DNA of 64,000 nucleotides from Planctomycetaceae bacterium (GTDB taxonomy: Bacteria > Planctomycetota > Planctomycetia > Pirellulales > Pirellulaceae): positions 1 through 64,000 of the forward strand of contig RECD01000140.1 of NCBI GenBank assembly GCA_007694185.1. The letters are read 5' to 3'. This document shows positions 44,573 to 56,900 of this stretch, piece after piece. Below the pieces are notes generated by a model, which was given only the letters and a program-made list of their open reading frames with translations, had not been told where the DNA came from and ran no database searches. The translations under genes and the position numbers were made by a program. Every line of letters starts with the position of its first letter. Positions within the stretch are counted from its first letter, which is position 1.

Positions 44573-44953
44573 CTAGGCGGTCGCTTCGGCTACGGGACGT
44601 TCGGCAATCGCCAAACGTACCTTGTCGACAACGGTCTTGAAGCCGTCCGGGTCATGGATGGCCATTTCGGACAACGTCTTCCGATCCAGTTCCATGCCGC
44701 TCAACTTCAGCCCGTGCATGAATTCCGAATAACGAAGGCCGTGCTGGTGGGCCGCCGCATTGATCCGGATGATCCACAATTTGCGGAATTCGCGCTTTTT
44801 GGTCCGGCGATCGCGAAACGCAAAAGCGCCAGCCCGGAGTAGCGTTTCCTTGACCGTGCGCAATTTCTTGCTGCGACCGCCGCGAAAACCCTTAGCGGCT
44901 TTGAATAGACGTTTTTTGGACTGCCGACGGGCGTGTCCGATTGTGGTACGCAT
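44573..44953 (-). CDS. rplT: 50S ribosomal protein L20
   Basis: L20 binds 23S rRNA early in large-subunit assembly. The sequence has the full family pattern: RTTIGHARRQSKKRLFKAAK, GFRGGRSKKLRTVKETLLRA, FRKLWIIRINAAAHQHGLRY and LDRKTLSEMAIHDPDGFKTV. At 126 residues it is a few longer than the usual 117-120, with a short Ala/Glu tail. GGAG lies about 12-15 bases before the ATG. It lies 170 bases downstream of rpmI, a long gap for this operon, with no gene or obvious leader structure in it. Confidence 0.97.
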   Translation of the reverse strand: MRTTIGHARRQSKKRLFKAAKGFRGGRSKKLRTVKETLLRAGAFAFRDRRTKKREFRKLWIIRINAAAHQHGLRYSEFMHGLKLSGMELDRKTLSEMAIHDPDGFKTVVDKVRLAIAERPVAEATA

Positions 44954-45123
44954 CGGTAAGGATACTCCAACCGAAATCGCGTAGCGGGTCGAGATCAGGC
45001 CTCCGTCAAAGCCCCTGCCTGAAGCCGGCTGGGCGAAGGGCGATCCGGCGACTGCCGCACCGACCCCGACGGATGTTCATGCCCACACGACTTGCACGCA
45101 GGGGAAAGGGAAGAAAGACAGAA

Positions 45124-45345
45124 TCAGTTGCTGTAGCCGTTCAGTGCTGCCTGGATGGACGGTTCCATGCAGACGTGTACCGGCTTGGTGCCCCGCAGAT
45201 TGCGACGACGCTTCTTGGTCAACCCGGTCGCCAAGTGGCTGGTTCCCGATTGACGGTGCATCGCCTTACCCGTAGCGGACAGGCGAAAACGCTTTTTCGT
45301 CGCCTTGTGCGTTTTGACTTTGGTTTTGGACTTGTTTTTGTTCAT
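45124..45345 (-). CDS. rpmI: 50S ribosomal protein L35
   Basis: A small basic ribosomal protein of 73 residues. KVKTHKATKKRFRLSATGK and LTKKRRRNLRGTKPVH are the standard L35 motifs. The ATG at 45345 (MNKNKSKTKVKTHK) is preferred over the track start at 45402. It is the first gene of the rpmI-rplT-pheS-pheT operon; in most bacteria infC precedes it, but here the next gene upstream is a divergent peptidase. Confidence 0.95.
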   Translation of the reverse strand: MNKNKSKTKVKTHKATKKRFRLSATGKAMHRQSGTSHLATGLTKKRRRNLRGTKPVHVCMEPSIQAALNGYSN

Positions 45346-45404
45346 CGGTCGATTGGTACATCGGCAAATTACGAAGCGTCCCCGCACACCGACAGGGGTC
45401 ACGG

Positions 45405-45433
45405 ATCATATCGCCCAGCCATCGACGGCGGAA
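45405..45433 (-). promoter_or_regulatory. possible promoter of rpmI-rplT-pheS-pheT
   Basis: On the minus strand TATGAT (45410-45405) lies 17 bases after TTCCGC (45433-45428). The -10 box is good, the -35 box is poor. It would give a leader of about 50 bases before the rpmI ATG. Confidence 0.3.
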
Positions 45434-45548
45434 GGGCGGACCCGCCAGTTTTTTATCGAGGATCGACCCGAAAAACTCCGTGACCGCTAGAATCGGCAAG
45501 CGTTCCCCCATCGAACCGCCGTTCCCCGTTTCGCGAGTGACCCGATCG

Positions 45549-47780
45549 ATGCCCCATCGTTGCAACTTGCTAAGTCCCTTGGCGAGACTCGCTCATCGGC
45601 GAACCGCCCTGTTTGTCCTGACCGCCCCCGTCCTGCTGGGAACCCTCGCGACCGCAGCAGGTCCCCAGCCATCCCGAGCCGAAACGCCCATGATTGCCGA
45701 TTCTCCCCTGTTGAAACCTTGGCCCGGTCCTCACGGCGGGGTCCCGCCGTGGGATCAGGTCAACGCGGATGACTTTCTCGCCGCGTTCGAGGTGGCACTC
45801 GAACTCGCCAAGAACCAGATCGACGCGATCGCCAAGCAGTCCGATCCGCCGACGATCGAGAATACGGTCTTGGCGCTCGATGCCTCCGGCGCGGAATTGG
45901 AACGCGTGGAAACCCTCTTCGATGTGCATGCCGGCAACTTGAACTTGGGGCCGATTCCCGAAATCGAACGGGTCATTTCCCCGAAGTTGTCCGAGCACGC
46001 CGATCGCGTCATTCAAAATGCCGAGCTATTCGCCCGTATCGAGTCGATTTGGCAGGCAGAGGAGGCCAATCCGTCGTCGCCCGTCCGTCGTCGCTTGGTC
46101 GACGATCGCTACCAAAGCTTCGTCCGTCGTGGCGCCAAGCTGAGTTCCGAGGACAAGCAGCGATTGTCCGCCATCAATTCCCGTCTGGCCAGCCTGTTTA
46201 CCGATTTCAATCAGAACGTTTTGGAAGACGAGAAGCGGTACGTGACCTGGATCGAGGATGCCGCCGACCTGGCGGGGTTGCCGGAGAGCACCGTCGCTGC
46301 CATGGCGGCGGCCGCAGCAGAGCGGCGGGCGACCGGTGAGACACCTTCCGCGCCGGCCTCCCGCTGGGCCGTGACCAACACCCGCTCCTCGATGGACCCG
46401 TTTCTTACCTATGCCGATAGCCGCGAGCTTCGCGAGCGGGTTTGGAGGATTTTTTACAGCCGCTGCGACCACGGGGACGAGTTCGACAACAAGCCGGTGA
46501 TCACCGAGATCCTGGCGCTCCGTTTGGAGCGAGCACGCCTGCTTGGCTACGCGACTCACGCCGATTGGCGGATGCAGCGGACGATGGCGGAGACACCCGC
46601 CACGGCGATGGGGCTGATGTTGCGGGTCTGGCCGAAGGCCGTCGCCCGCGTGCGCGAAGAGGTAGCCGACATGCAGCGGATCGCCGATCTCGAAGCGGAC
46701 CGGCAGGGGACGCCGAAAATCCGCATCGAGCCTTGGGATTATCGCTACTACGCCGAACGGGTTCGCAAAGAAAAGTACGACCTCGATTTCAACGAGGTCG
46801 AACCCTATTTGCAGCTCGATCGGCTGGTCGAGGGAATGACCTGGGCGGCAGGGGAGTTGTTCGGGATGCGGTTCGAGCCGGCACCCGAATACCCCACTTT
46901 TCACCCGGACGTCCGGGTCTGGCGAGTGACGGATGCCCAGGGTGTCGTTACCGGCCTGTTTTATCTCGACCCCTATGCCCGGGAAGGAAAGCGGAGCGGG
47001 GCCTGGATGAGCGAATATCGGGCTCAGTACCGCTCCCCTTCCGTTTCGATCCCGATCGTTTCGAACAACTCGAACTTCGTCAAGTCGTCCGAAGGTCAGC
47101 CCGTCTTGATCTCCTGGGACGACGCGGTGACGCTTTTCCACGAATTCGGCCACGCCTTGCACGGTTTGCTGTCCCAGGTCGATTACAAGGCCCAGGCGGG
47201 TACCCGGGTTGCCCGGGATTACGTCGAATTCCCGTCACAGGTCTTCGAGCACTGGCTGATGACGGATGAAGTGCTCGGTCGTTTCGCCCTGCATCACGAA
47301 ACGGGCCAGCCGATGCCGAGCGAATTGCTCCAGCGGATCCGCAAAGCCGCCCAGTTCAACCAGGGTTTCGGCACGGTCGAATACCTGGCCAGCGCGATCA
47401 TGGATATGAAACTGCACACCGACACGACGGGGGCGATCGACCCGGCGGCCTTCGAACGGGAGGTGTTGGCCGAGATCGGCATGCCGCCGGAAATGGTGAT
47501 GCGACATCGCCTGCCCCACTTTCTGCACCTCTTCAGCAGCGACAGCTACAGTGCGGGCTATTACAGCTACCTGTGGTCGGATGCTTTGACCGCCGACGCG
47601 GCCGAGGCCTTCGAACAGTCGCCAGGCGGCTATTTCGATCGTGAATTGGCGAGGGCATTGAAGGAGCATGTGCTGTCGGTCGGCGATACGATCGACCCGG
47701 CCGAGAGTTTTCGGCTGTTTCGCGGCCGTGACGTCGACACCACCGCACTGCTCCGAAAACGCGGTTTCCCGATCGACTGA
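45549..47780 (+). CDS. M3-family zinc metallopeptidase (Dcp/oligopeptidase A-like), exported
   Basis: A 743-residue peptidase. A basic N-terminus and hydrophobic helix (RRTALFVLTAPVLLGTLATA, about residues 17-37) suggest a signal peptide or lipid-free export, so it probably trims peptides outside the cytoplasm. The zinc site HEFGHALHGL is at residues 531-535 onward, with the third ligand Glu in the following VEFPSQVFEHW. FMxYADSRELRERVWRIFYS-like and PWDYRYYAERVRKEKYDLDF segments are typical of peptidyl-dipeptidase Dcp and oligopeptidase A. SAGYYSYLWSDALTADAAEA is the C-terminal family signature. ATG at 45549 is chosen over GTG at 45480 since it starts just before the signal-like helix. Divergent from rpmI. 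Confidence 0.92.
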   Translation: MPHRCNLLSPLARLAHRRTALFVLTAPVLLGTLATAAGPQPSRAETPMIADSPLLKPWPGPHGGVPPWDQVNADDFLAAFEVALELAKNQIDAIAKQSDPPTIENTVLALDASGAELERVETLFDVHAGNLNLGPIPEIERVISPKLSEHADRVIQNAELFARIESIWQAEEANPSSPVRRRLVDDRYQSFVRRGAKLSSEDKQRLSAINSRLASLFTDFNQNVLEDEKRYVTWIEDAADLAGLPESTVAAMAAAAAERRATGETPSAPASRWAVTNTRSSMDPFLTYADSRELRERVWRIFYSRCDHGDEFDNKPVITEILALRLERARLLGYATHADWRMQRTMAETPATAMGLMLRVWPKAVARVREEVADMQRIADLEADRQGTPKIRIEPWDYRYYAERVRKEKYDLDFNEVEPYLQLDRLVEGMTWAAGELFGMRFEPAPEYPTFHPDVRVWRVTDAQGVVTGLFYLDPYAREGKRSGAWMSEYRAQYRSPSVSIPIVSNNSNFVKSSEGQPVLISWDDAVTLFHEFGHALHGLLSQVDYKAQAGTRVARDYVEFPSQVFEHWLMTDEVLGRFALHHETGQPMPSELLQRIRKAAQFNQGFGTVEYLASAIMDMKLHTDTTGAIDPAAFEREVLAEIGMPPEMVMRHRLPHFLHLFSSDSYSAGYYSYLWSDALTADAAEAFEQSPGGYFDRELARALKEHVLSVGDTIDPAESFRLFRGRDVDTTALLRKRGFPID

Positions 47781-47874
47781 TCCGTAGCGAAGCCGGCGAG
47801 GAGACGCCCGGCCTGCTCGATTTCTCCGGGTGTGCCTGGATTGCCAGCCGTTTATCCGTTCGGCCCGAAACGAA

Positions 47875-47900
47875 CCGAGCCGACCGCCAGGTCGGCTCGG
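47875..47900. terminator. hairpin between convergent genes, possible bidirectional terminator
   Basis: A perfect 11-base inverted repeat (CCGAGCCGACC and GGTCGGCTCGG) with a 4-base loop, 95 bases after the M3 peptidase stop and 34 bases after the stop of the giant gene on the other strand. No long T-tract follows on either side, so the terminator role is inferred from position. Confidence 0.55.
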
Positions 47901-47933
47901 ATGCGACGGCCCACTGGGTCGATAGCCGGACGA

Positions 47934-50900
47934 TCAGTTGTCGAGCAACTGGCCGAGCACGCTGTCGATCGCCAGCCAGGCGTTGTCGTCGCTGTCGTCG
48001 TCGGTTTCACGATCACCGGCCAGCAGCCCGATCAGGTCGTCGATCTCGTCGTTCCCGAAATCATCGAAATCTGCGACCGCGTCGGCCGAATCTTGTGTCG
48101 GCATCTCGGGTCCGAATTCGAACCGCAGTTCCTTGCCCGGCTCGAGCTCCGTCCGATCTCGGACGAACGGCGCGATCACGTCGATCGGGCCGAGTCCGAG
48201 GTCGGCTTCGCCCTCGCCCTCCCCCTGCAAGCCGGACGTGTTCTGCCGGGCGATCGCGTTGATGACGATCAACGCATCGAGCGGTTCGACGAATCGGTTT
48301 CCGTCCACGTCGTAGAACCGTCGCGGTAGCTCGTCCAGCAGAAATTCGATCGGGATGCTGCCGGTGAAGCCTTCCTGGATCCCTCGCGCCAACCGGTTCA
48401 GGATCAGCAACGCGTCGATCGGTGACGTCTCGCCGCTCGCGTCGACATCGGTCCGGTTGCTCGGGTTCTGCAATTCGCTGGCCGAGACCTGCACCTGCAC
48501 CTGGGCCACGTTGCTGGGACGCCCCCGGTTGTCGCGGATCGTGTACTGGAAGTTGTCGATCCCGATGAAGTCGCTGTCCGGAACGTACCTCACGAACCCT
48601 TCACCCAGCACGATGACGGTACCCCGTGCGGGTTGCGTAACGATCTCGATCGAATCGAGATCGAGCGTTCCGTCTGGGTCGAAGTCGTTCGCGGCGACGT
48701 TGATGTCGATCGCCTGCTCTCGGAACGTGGCGACCAAGTCATTGACCGCGACCGGTGCCAAATTCGTGTCGATCGTGATCGTCGCCTGTTGGCTGCGGGC
48801 GCCCAGGTCGTCGGCCACGGAGTAGCGGATCGTGTCGGTCCCGCGGAAGCCCGGAAACGGCGTGTAGATCAGGGTGCCGTCGTTCTGGACCGTGACCGAG
48901 CCGAAGGCCGGTTGCAGGTCGATCCGCAGGGTCAGCGGGTTGATCGTGCCGTCGACATCGAAATCGTTGTCGAGCGGACGGATCACGGTCGGACCCGAGA
49001 GGTTGAGCGTCACGAAATCATCGACCACGGTCGGGGCGTCGTTGACGCCGGCGACGTTGATGGTGACGGTCCCCAGGTTGCTCAACGCTTGCGCGGCATC
49101 GATCACCCGATAGGTGAACGTGTCGACCAGCGTTTGTCCCGGTCGCAAGGCTTGCAGGGTCATCGACGGACGCGGATCGTATTCCACGTCGCCGTTGGGG
49201 AGCACGCGGATCACGGCGCCGGCTTGCGACCGCTCGGCAACCTGCGTGATGCTCAGGAACTCATCCGGGTTCGTCGCCAGATCCGGGTCGAACGCGACAT
49301 CCAACAAGGATTGGGCGGTGACCACGAGGGGCGTGTCTTCATCGCCGTTGAAGGTCAAATCGCCAGCGACCGGCGGGTCGTTGACCTCGACGATGGTGAT
49401 CGTCACCGTGGCTGGGGAACTTTGGGCCCCCTCATTGTCGATCCCGATGATCGAGATGACGGTGATGCCGACGGCGTCATCCGCCGGCGTGAACCGCAGG
49501 AAACCGTTGTCGGTGACGATCGGCAACTCGCGGAACAGGTCTTGGTCTTGGGCCGCGACAGTGACCTCAAACCGCACGGTCTGTCCGGCCAAGACTTCGT
49601 CCGGCGGCCCGGGGCTGATGTTGATCACGAACGGCGTGGCCGAAGTGAACGTGCCGGAATCTTCGAGTACCGTGACCTGGTCCGAAATCAGATCGAATGT
49701 CGGCGGGTCGTTGACCGGGATCACCGTGATCGTGAACGTCCGCTCGGGGCTGCGATTGACTTGCAGAGGCGGGTCGTGCGGCCCGCTGTCCTGGGCGTAA
49801 ATCGTGAACACCGCGACCCCGTTGGCATCGGGCACCGTGATGAAGCGGAGCGTGCCTTCCGGGGAGACCGTGGGCGGTTCGGCGAACAGGTTTGCCGGAT
49901 TGCCCGCGACAGGCTGCACGAAGAACTCGACCGTCTGGCCCGGGATGCCGGGGACCAGCCCCAACTCGTCGAACGCTCCGGGAGGGCCCGCGGCGATGTC
50001 GGTGACGAACCCGTTGATGATCGTCTGGCCGACGATCGGTGTGGTCGTCGCATCCTCCAACACGCTGATCGAAGGGGCGCCCGAGAATTGCGGCGGGTTG
50101 TTGAGCGCGTTCACGATCAACGAAACCGTGTTGAAAGCCTCCCGCGGGTCGGGGAAAACCGTGCCGTCCAGGTTCGCGGAAACTCCGTCGTCGATGACCC
50201 CGTAGATGAAGGTGTCGACGCCGTTGAAGTTCGTCCTGGGGGTGTAATTCAGCCCGATCAGGGTCGTCCCGTCGGTATCGAACACACGTTGCAACGTGCC
50301 GCCACCGGAGGTCGCGGTCGGGATCGGGTTGGTGATCCGGAGAGTCTGGTTTCCGCCCGGCGTCAGGTCTGCCGCTTCGTTGGCCGGCCCGACGTCAAAG
50401 ACGTCCAGCAAGCCGACGACGGTGCCGTCACCCACGAACGGGATGAAGATGGGCTGCGCGATCACGGTTCCGTTGTCTTCGACCAGGCCGTTCTCATTGA
50501 GCGTGAAGACGATCGGGTCGCTCGTATTCAATCGGGGGCGGTCGTTGACCGGTCGGATGTTGATCGTCAACGTCTGCGGCGTGCTGAACGCGATGTCGCC
50601 ACGTTGCGGATTGTCCGCGCCATCGTCCTGGGCGACGATTTCGAAGATCGCTTCGCCGAACGCATCCGGGGCTGGGCGGAAGGTCAATCGCCCGTCGGGA
50701 CTGACCACGGGGCCGATGGCGAACAGTCCTGCCGCACCCGGACTGATCGGGGACACCAAGAACTCCACCTGATCTCCGGTGGACGGGTCGATCTCGTCGA
50801 ACGCCGAGCCGGGAGGCCCGCCGAAGATGTCGAACGCGAACCCGTCGACGACCACCGTTTGGCTGTCTTCCAGCACCGCGATCTCGTTGAAGGTCAGGCT

Positions 50901-53900
50901 GAATTGCGGCGCGTCGTTGACCGGTCGCAATACGAACTCGACCCGACCCAAGATGGTCAACCGGTCTTGGATCAACTGGCCGGTCTCCAGGTGCCAGGTT
51001 TCTCCCGCATCACTGAAATCTTCAACGATGTAAGTGAACGAGTCCGGACCCCCCAAGTTGCTGTTGTAGTCCGTCGGCGGGGTGTAGAGCAGCTTCGCGA
51101 TGTCACCGAACTCATCCAGTTCCGCCACTTCGATGCGACCGCCGAGGGCCGTGTCGGCTTCGAACTGCAGAATCCGGAGCGATTGCGACCCGCCCAACGT
51201 CCCGTCCGCTTCATTCGCAGGACCGACGATGAAGACATCCAACAGGCCGACTCGGGACTCATCGCCCGTCAATTGGCCACGAACGTCGATCACGTAGGGT
51301 TGGGTGACCCCGAACTCCTGCGTGTTGTCCTCCTTGAGGACGTAGGTGATATGACCCGAAGCGTTGACGCTCCAGAAGTCATCCGAGTCCTCGTCCCCGT
51401 CCGGTTTGCTGGTGTTAGCAAGGTCCGGGTTGACCTGCGGGGCATCGTTGACCGGCCGCACGTTGACGGTGAACGTGCCGAACGTCCGCCGTTCGATGAA
51501 CCCTTCCGTCCCCGGTTCGGCATCGACCGCGGCGAAGACGTAGATCGCCGTCCCCACCGCGTCCGGAGCGGGGTACAGGATCAGCGTCCCATCGGGGGTG
51601 ATTTCGGGGAGTTGCTGCATCAAGCCGGCGGGGACCGAAGATTCGTTGACCACGATCTCGAAAGAGACGGTTTGGCGAATCAGTTCGTCCAAGGCCGTGT
51701 CAGCCCCGGGTTGAATGTCGAACACGAATCCGGGAAGGGTCGACGGATTCACATCCTCGAGGATGTCGACGACGGCTCGGGATTGCTCGAAGATCGGTGG
51801 GTCGTTGGCGGGCAGGACCGAGATGGTCACTGTGGCCGGCGCGGATCGCTCTTCGGGCAGGGTGATCGTGACGTCCTCGCCCGACCCCGAGTCGTCGAAG
51901 TCGACGTAGCCGCTGCCGGGCAGGGTCGTCCGGCCGTTGTCCGAGACGACGAAGATGAACTTCTCGAACTCATTGAACGGGGTTCGCTGGTTGTAGTCGA
52001 CCGCTGGGGCGTAGGTGCCGTGGGTGAACGCGCCGTCCGCGAAGTGGAAAGTGAACGTGCCGCCGTTGACGGTGGGCCAATCGACCGAGCCGGTTCCATC
52101 GACCAAGCCGAGCGAATCATCGGTGACGTCGATGTAATCGAAATCATCCGGTTCGGTCGCGCCGTCGAACTTGGGTACGCCGAAGGCGACGACCCGCAGG
52201 GTCTGTTCGGTCTCGTCGTAAAGGTCGCTGAGGTCCTCGGCGAAATCACCGGCGACGCTGGGCGTTTCGGGCGACAGGCCTTGGATCAAACGCTCCGCAT
52301 CGAAGTGCAGGATGGCGACTTCACCATCGGCCTCGACCGCCTCGGTCAGGGTGAGGCTGCGGTCGTAGGTGACCGGTTCGTCGTTGACCGGGTTGATCGT
52401 GATCGTCAGCAGTTGCGACGTCGAGCGAGGATCGGTGGGATGATCGTCGGTCGCGATGACCTCGTAGACGGCAAAGCCGAATGCGTCGATCGCCGGGAAG
52501 ACGGTCAGCGTCGCAAGTCCGAGCGGTTCGCCGTCCATATCGACCCAAGCGTCCGGGCCGCCCGCGGTGACGATGATCGTCGGGATCAACATTTCGCCGA
52601 ACTCGTCGACCATCATCAGCCCTTCCGGGACGTTGACCGGGACGAGCGTGAAGCTGACGTTCTGCCGAACCAGTTCGTCCAGGGCCGTGTAGGCACCCGG
52701 GGCGATCATGTTGACGAAGTCCTCTCCGATGACCGGCGCACCGCCATTCTCTGAGAACTCGAACCCGCTGGGCATCGAGAAGATCGGCGGGTCGTTCGCA
52801 GGCAAGACCGAGATGGTCACCGTGGCCGGGGCCGAACGTTCCTCGGGCAGGGTGATCGTGACGTCGTTGCCCGATCCCGAGCCGTCGAGGTCGATGTAGC
52901 CGCTGCCGGGCAGGGTCGTCCGGCCGTCATCCGAGACGATGAAGATGAACTTCTCGAACTCGTTGAACGGGGTCTCCTCGTTGTAGTCGACCGCGGGGGC
53001 GTAGGTGCCGTGGGTGAATCCGCCGTCCGCGAAGTGAAAGGTCAACGTCCCGCCGTTGGCGGTGGGCCAAACGACCGAGCCGGTCCCATCGACCAAGCCG
53101 AGCGAATCGTCGGTGACGTCGATGTAATCGAAGTCTGCCGGGTCGACCGCACCGTCGAACCGAGGGATGCCGAAGGCGACGACCCGCAGGGTCTGTTCGG
53201 TTTCGTCGTAGAGGTCGCTGAGGTCGTCGGCGAAGTCACCCTCGACGCTGGGGGTCTCGGGCGGCAGACCTTGCAGCAACCGCGTGGCGTCGAAGTGCAA
53301 GACCGCAACTTCTCCATCGACTTCGACCGCCTCGGTAATACTGAGGCTGCGGTCGTAGGTGACCGGAGCGTCGTTGACCGGGTTGATCGTGATCGTCAGC
53401 GTTTGGGTTGTGGTCCGCGGCGTGAACGTATCGCTCCCCTCCTCACCGGCGAGGAAATCGGTCGCGGTGACTTCGTAGACGGCAAAGCCGAAGGCGTCGA
53501 TCGCCGGGAAAACGGTCAGCGTCGCGGTGCCGATGCCGTTCCCATCCGGGTCCAACCAGTTCCCGGCGCTTCCCGTGTTGATTTCCAGGGTGGGGATCAA
53601 CATCTCGCCGAACTCGTCCAGCATCATCATGCCGTCGGGGACGTTGAGCGGTGTCAGCGTGAAGAACAGGCTTTGCAACCGCAGTTCATCCAAGGCGGAG
53701 AGCGGGCCGGGGGCAACGATCGTCGCAAAGTCGACACTCACCACCGGTGTGCCGCCATTCTCGTCGATCACGAAGCCCTCTTCGGGCATCGTGAAGATCG
53801 GCGCGTCGTTCGTTTCACCGACCGTGATCGTCAACGTCCCACGGATGCTCGACCGGGCTGCCGGTAGGGTAATTTCCGCGGGGCTCTGCGGATCGGAAGT

Positions 53901-56900
53901 GACGCCGTCGTCCTCGATCGTGAATTCCAACAACTCGACCGGGTTGAACGGGGCGATCCGGTTGTAGTCGGGCGAAGTGAAGAACGTCGCCACCTTCAAC
54001 GCACCGTTCTCGATCTCGAATACGAATCGGCCGCCCGCCGCGCTGTCCAGCTCCAAAAAGCCGTTGCCGGTGCCGGGAAGGGTGTAGTCGTCCAGGTCGG
54101 CGACGTCGACCGTGTTGTCGCCGACGTGGAAGGCGACCACTCGCAGCGACTGTTCCGACTCGGTGAACGGATCGACCAGCTCAGGGGTCAGCTTGCCGGG
54201 GGCTGCCGGCTCGCTTGCGCCGATCCCGAGCAGCAGTTCGGGGAAGAACGTGTAGACGTCTTCACCCGGTTCGGCCCCTTCGACCAGCGACAGGGTGCGA
54301 TCGAACGGAATCGGCACGTCGTTGACCGGTTGCACGACGACCGTCACCGTGCCGATCGCTCGCAACGGGTTGACCACCTGCGTGCGGTCGGCCTGTTCGT
54401 CGATGCCCTGGTCTTCCGCCACGTAGGTGAAGATGATTTTGCCGTAGTAATCGGTCGGCGCGACAAACACGACGTCGCCTGCCGCGTTGATCGAAACGCC
54501 CCCGCCACCGGATGCCGGCATGGTGACCATTTCGACTGCGACGATTCCCAAGGTCTGGTCGTTCACGCCGGACAACTCGTCCGTCGAGATCGGTTGGGCG
54601 ACCACGTCGTTGCGGAGCAGGAAGGCGGCCGGAATGACCAAGATTTCGTCTTCCAACGGCACCGGTACCGGTTGCCCCAATTGGTTGATGAAGAAATCGC
54701 TCCAATCGGTCGTTTCGTCGATCGGAGTGATCGAACCATCGGGGTTTGGCAATCCGGCACCGATCTCGCCGACGGTGATCAGATCGTCCATGACGATCGG
54801 GTGATCGTTCCGTGGGCCGATGTCGAGCATCAAGATCTGGGTCGCCCGCAGTCGATCCCCAAAGAAAGTGTCATCCGGCTTGACGGTCGGGAAGGGAACT
54901 GCGTCATCGTCGATCGTCTCGGGATCGATCAGCAACGCGTCGTCTTCGATCGTGAAGTGCAGGAAGTCGAAGGTGTCGGTATCAAAGTCGCTGTCGACCG
55001 TCGGGACGCGGATCGGCTCGACGTTGTCGCGGTTGAGGTAATCGTCGGAGACGTAGGTCACGTCGATCAACGAACCGTACGAACGGATGAACGGCGCGGG
55101 GTCGCTGTCGACCACGAACCTCGCCACCAACGTGCCGCGGATCGTGCGGACCGTGACATTGCCCTCGTCATCGGCGTCCGCGACCGTGATCACGGTCGGC
55201 CCCTGCTGCCCCTTCAGGACGTCGTCGGTGTCGACGAAGGTTTCCGGCAAAATGAGCTCGACGACGCGCAGTTGCTGGGCCGATTCGTCCCAGGGGGCTT
55301 CCGGGTTATCCGCATTGGGATAGCGAGGGTCGTTGTGCGCCACCGCAGTTTCCAACAACTCTTCGGCGGTGATGGTCAGCGGATTTTCGCCACGGGGCCG
55401 ATCGGCATCGGTTGCCGGTTCCGGTTGGCTCTCGAGTCCGTGGAAGGTCAGCGGCGGCACCCCGGGGGCGTCGTTGACCGGACGGATATCGATCGTCACC
55501 GTCGCGATCACTGGTCGGGTGACCGAAATGTCGGCATCGATCGCGCTCTGCTGGTTGGCCAGGTAGTAGGTGAACGTGTCTAGCCCGGCGTAGTCAGCTC
55601 GCGGAGTGTAGGTGAAGTGGCCGGTGCGGGAGTCGAGCGAGAAGTTGGACGCGAACGACGGCCCTTCTACCAAGATCGCGTCGACCGGCGTGAAGGTCCG
55701 CGGGTCGATATCATCGTTCGCCATGATCGACGGGAAGAAACCCTCCGTGACGAGCGTCTCGTCTTCGTTCACCCGATAGACCAGATCGCCGACGGCAAAC
55801 GGGTCGTCGATCGCGACCGGGGGCGTGACGTTGACGATCTGGATCCGATGGTCTTCGACTTCGCCGCCGACGGCCAAGCCGGTTGGCGACAACCCGCCTT
55901 CGGGCGAAATCCGGAACCGAGCCCAAGTGACCTTGTCGGTCGTGCCTTCCGGCGTGTGGATCGTCAGGTAATTCACCCCGTCGCTGACCGGAACGCTGGA
56001 GATCACCTGTTCGGACGCCTCGAACACGCCGTTGCCGTTGAAGTCGACCCAGGCATCGAGGAAGCCGAGGCCCATCACCGTGACGGCGATCTTAGTACCG
56101 GCCGGTTCGAGCGGGTTGAGGAAGCCGAGCACGTCGTCGGGTTCGGTAGTCGATTCCGGATATTGCGGGTATTCCGACGAGTCGGGGCGAAGGAACACGA
56201 TGTAATCGCCGCCCGTGGTCACCAACGTGCCGATCCCGACACCGTCTTCGTCATCGAGGTTCGTGAGCGTGATCGTCGGGACGGGAGAATCCTCGCCCAC
56301 CGCGACCGAGAAGGCGTTGCCGGCCTGGGTCAACCGAGTGGAGATCGCATCGGCCAATTTTTCGGCGACCATCTCGGGCGAATCCGTGGCCTCGAACCGG
56401 ACCGCGATGTTGCCCGCGGTCGGGGCGAAGCCCGGCAGCACGAGTTCGAAAGTCAGCGGTCCCGCACCGGTGTCAATCCGGATCTTGTCGCCGGACTCGG
56501 GTGCCGAGGCGATCGATAGGACGACCTGCGGTAGGCCTGACCCCGCAACCAGGAAACCGGTGCCTTCCAGCACTTCGACCGTGATCGGGGACGGTTCGTC
56601 ATCACTCGGTTGGTCCGTCCCCGGAACCGCCGGTTTCCCGTCGGACTCGGCATCGACGTAGCGGCCCAGTCGCGGCATGGCGTTGTCGATCAAGGCGTGG
56701 CGGGCCCCGTTGTTGGCCAAGAGGGTGCCGTAACTGACCGGTGCGTCACCGAAATCGATGCCAACATCGGGCAGGATGATGATGAACCGCGTCGACCCGT
56801 CGGGCTGATTGTTCCGCAACAGGTTCCCCGCGCGGTCGGCGATGACTTGGTTGTCAAGCGTGATCTCGTACACGCCAGCCGGGGCCCAGAGGCTCGACAA

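Noticed and set aside
45346-45548. infC upstream of rpmI
   Set aside because: The space is only about 200 bases and encodes no IF3-like sequence.
48633-52754. 1,373-residue plus-strand ORF
   Set aside because: It is the antisense shadow of the giant gene; the protein is Arg/Asp/Val-rich without domains, whereas the minus-strand frame has clear repeats.
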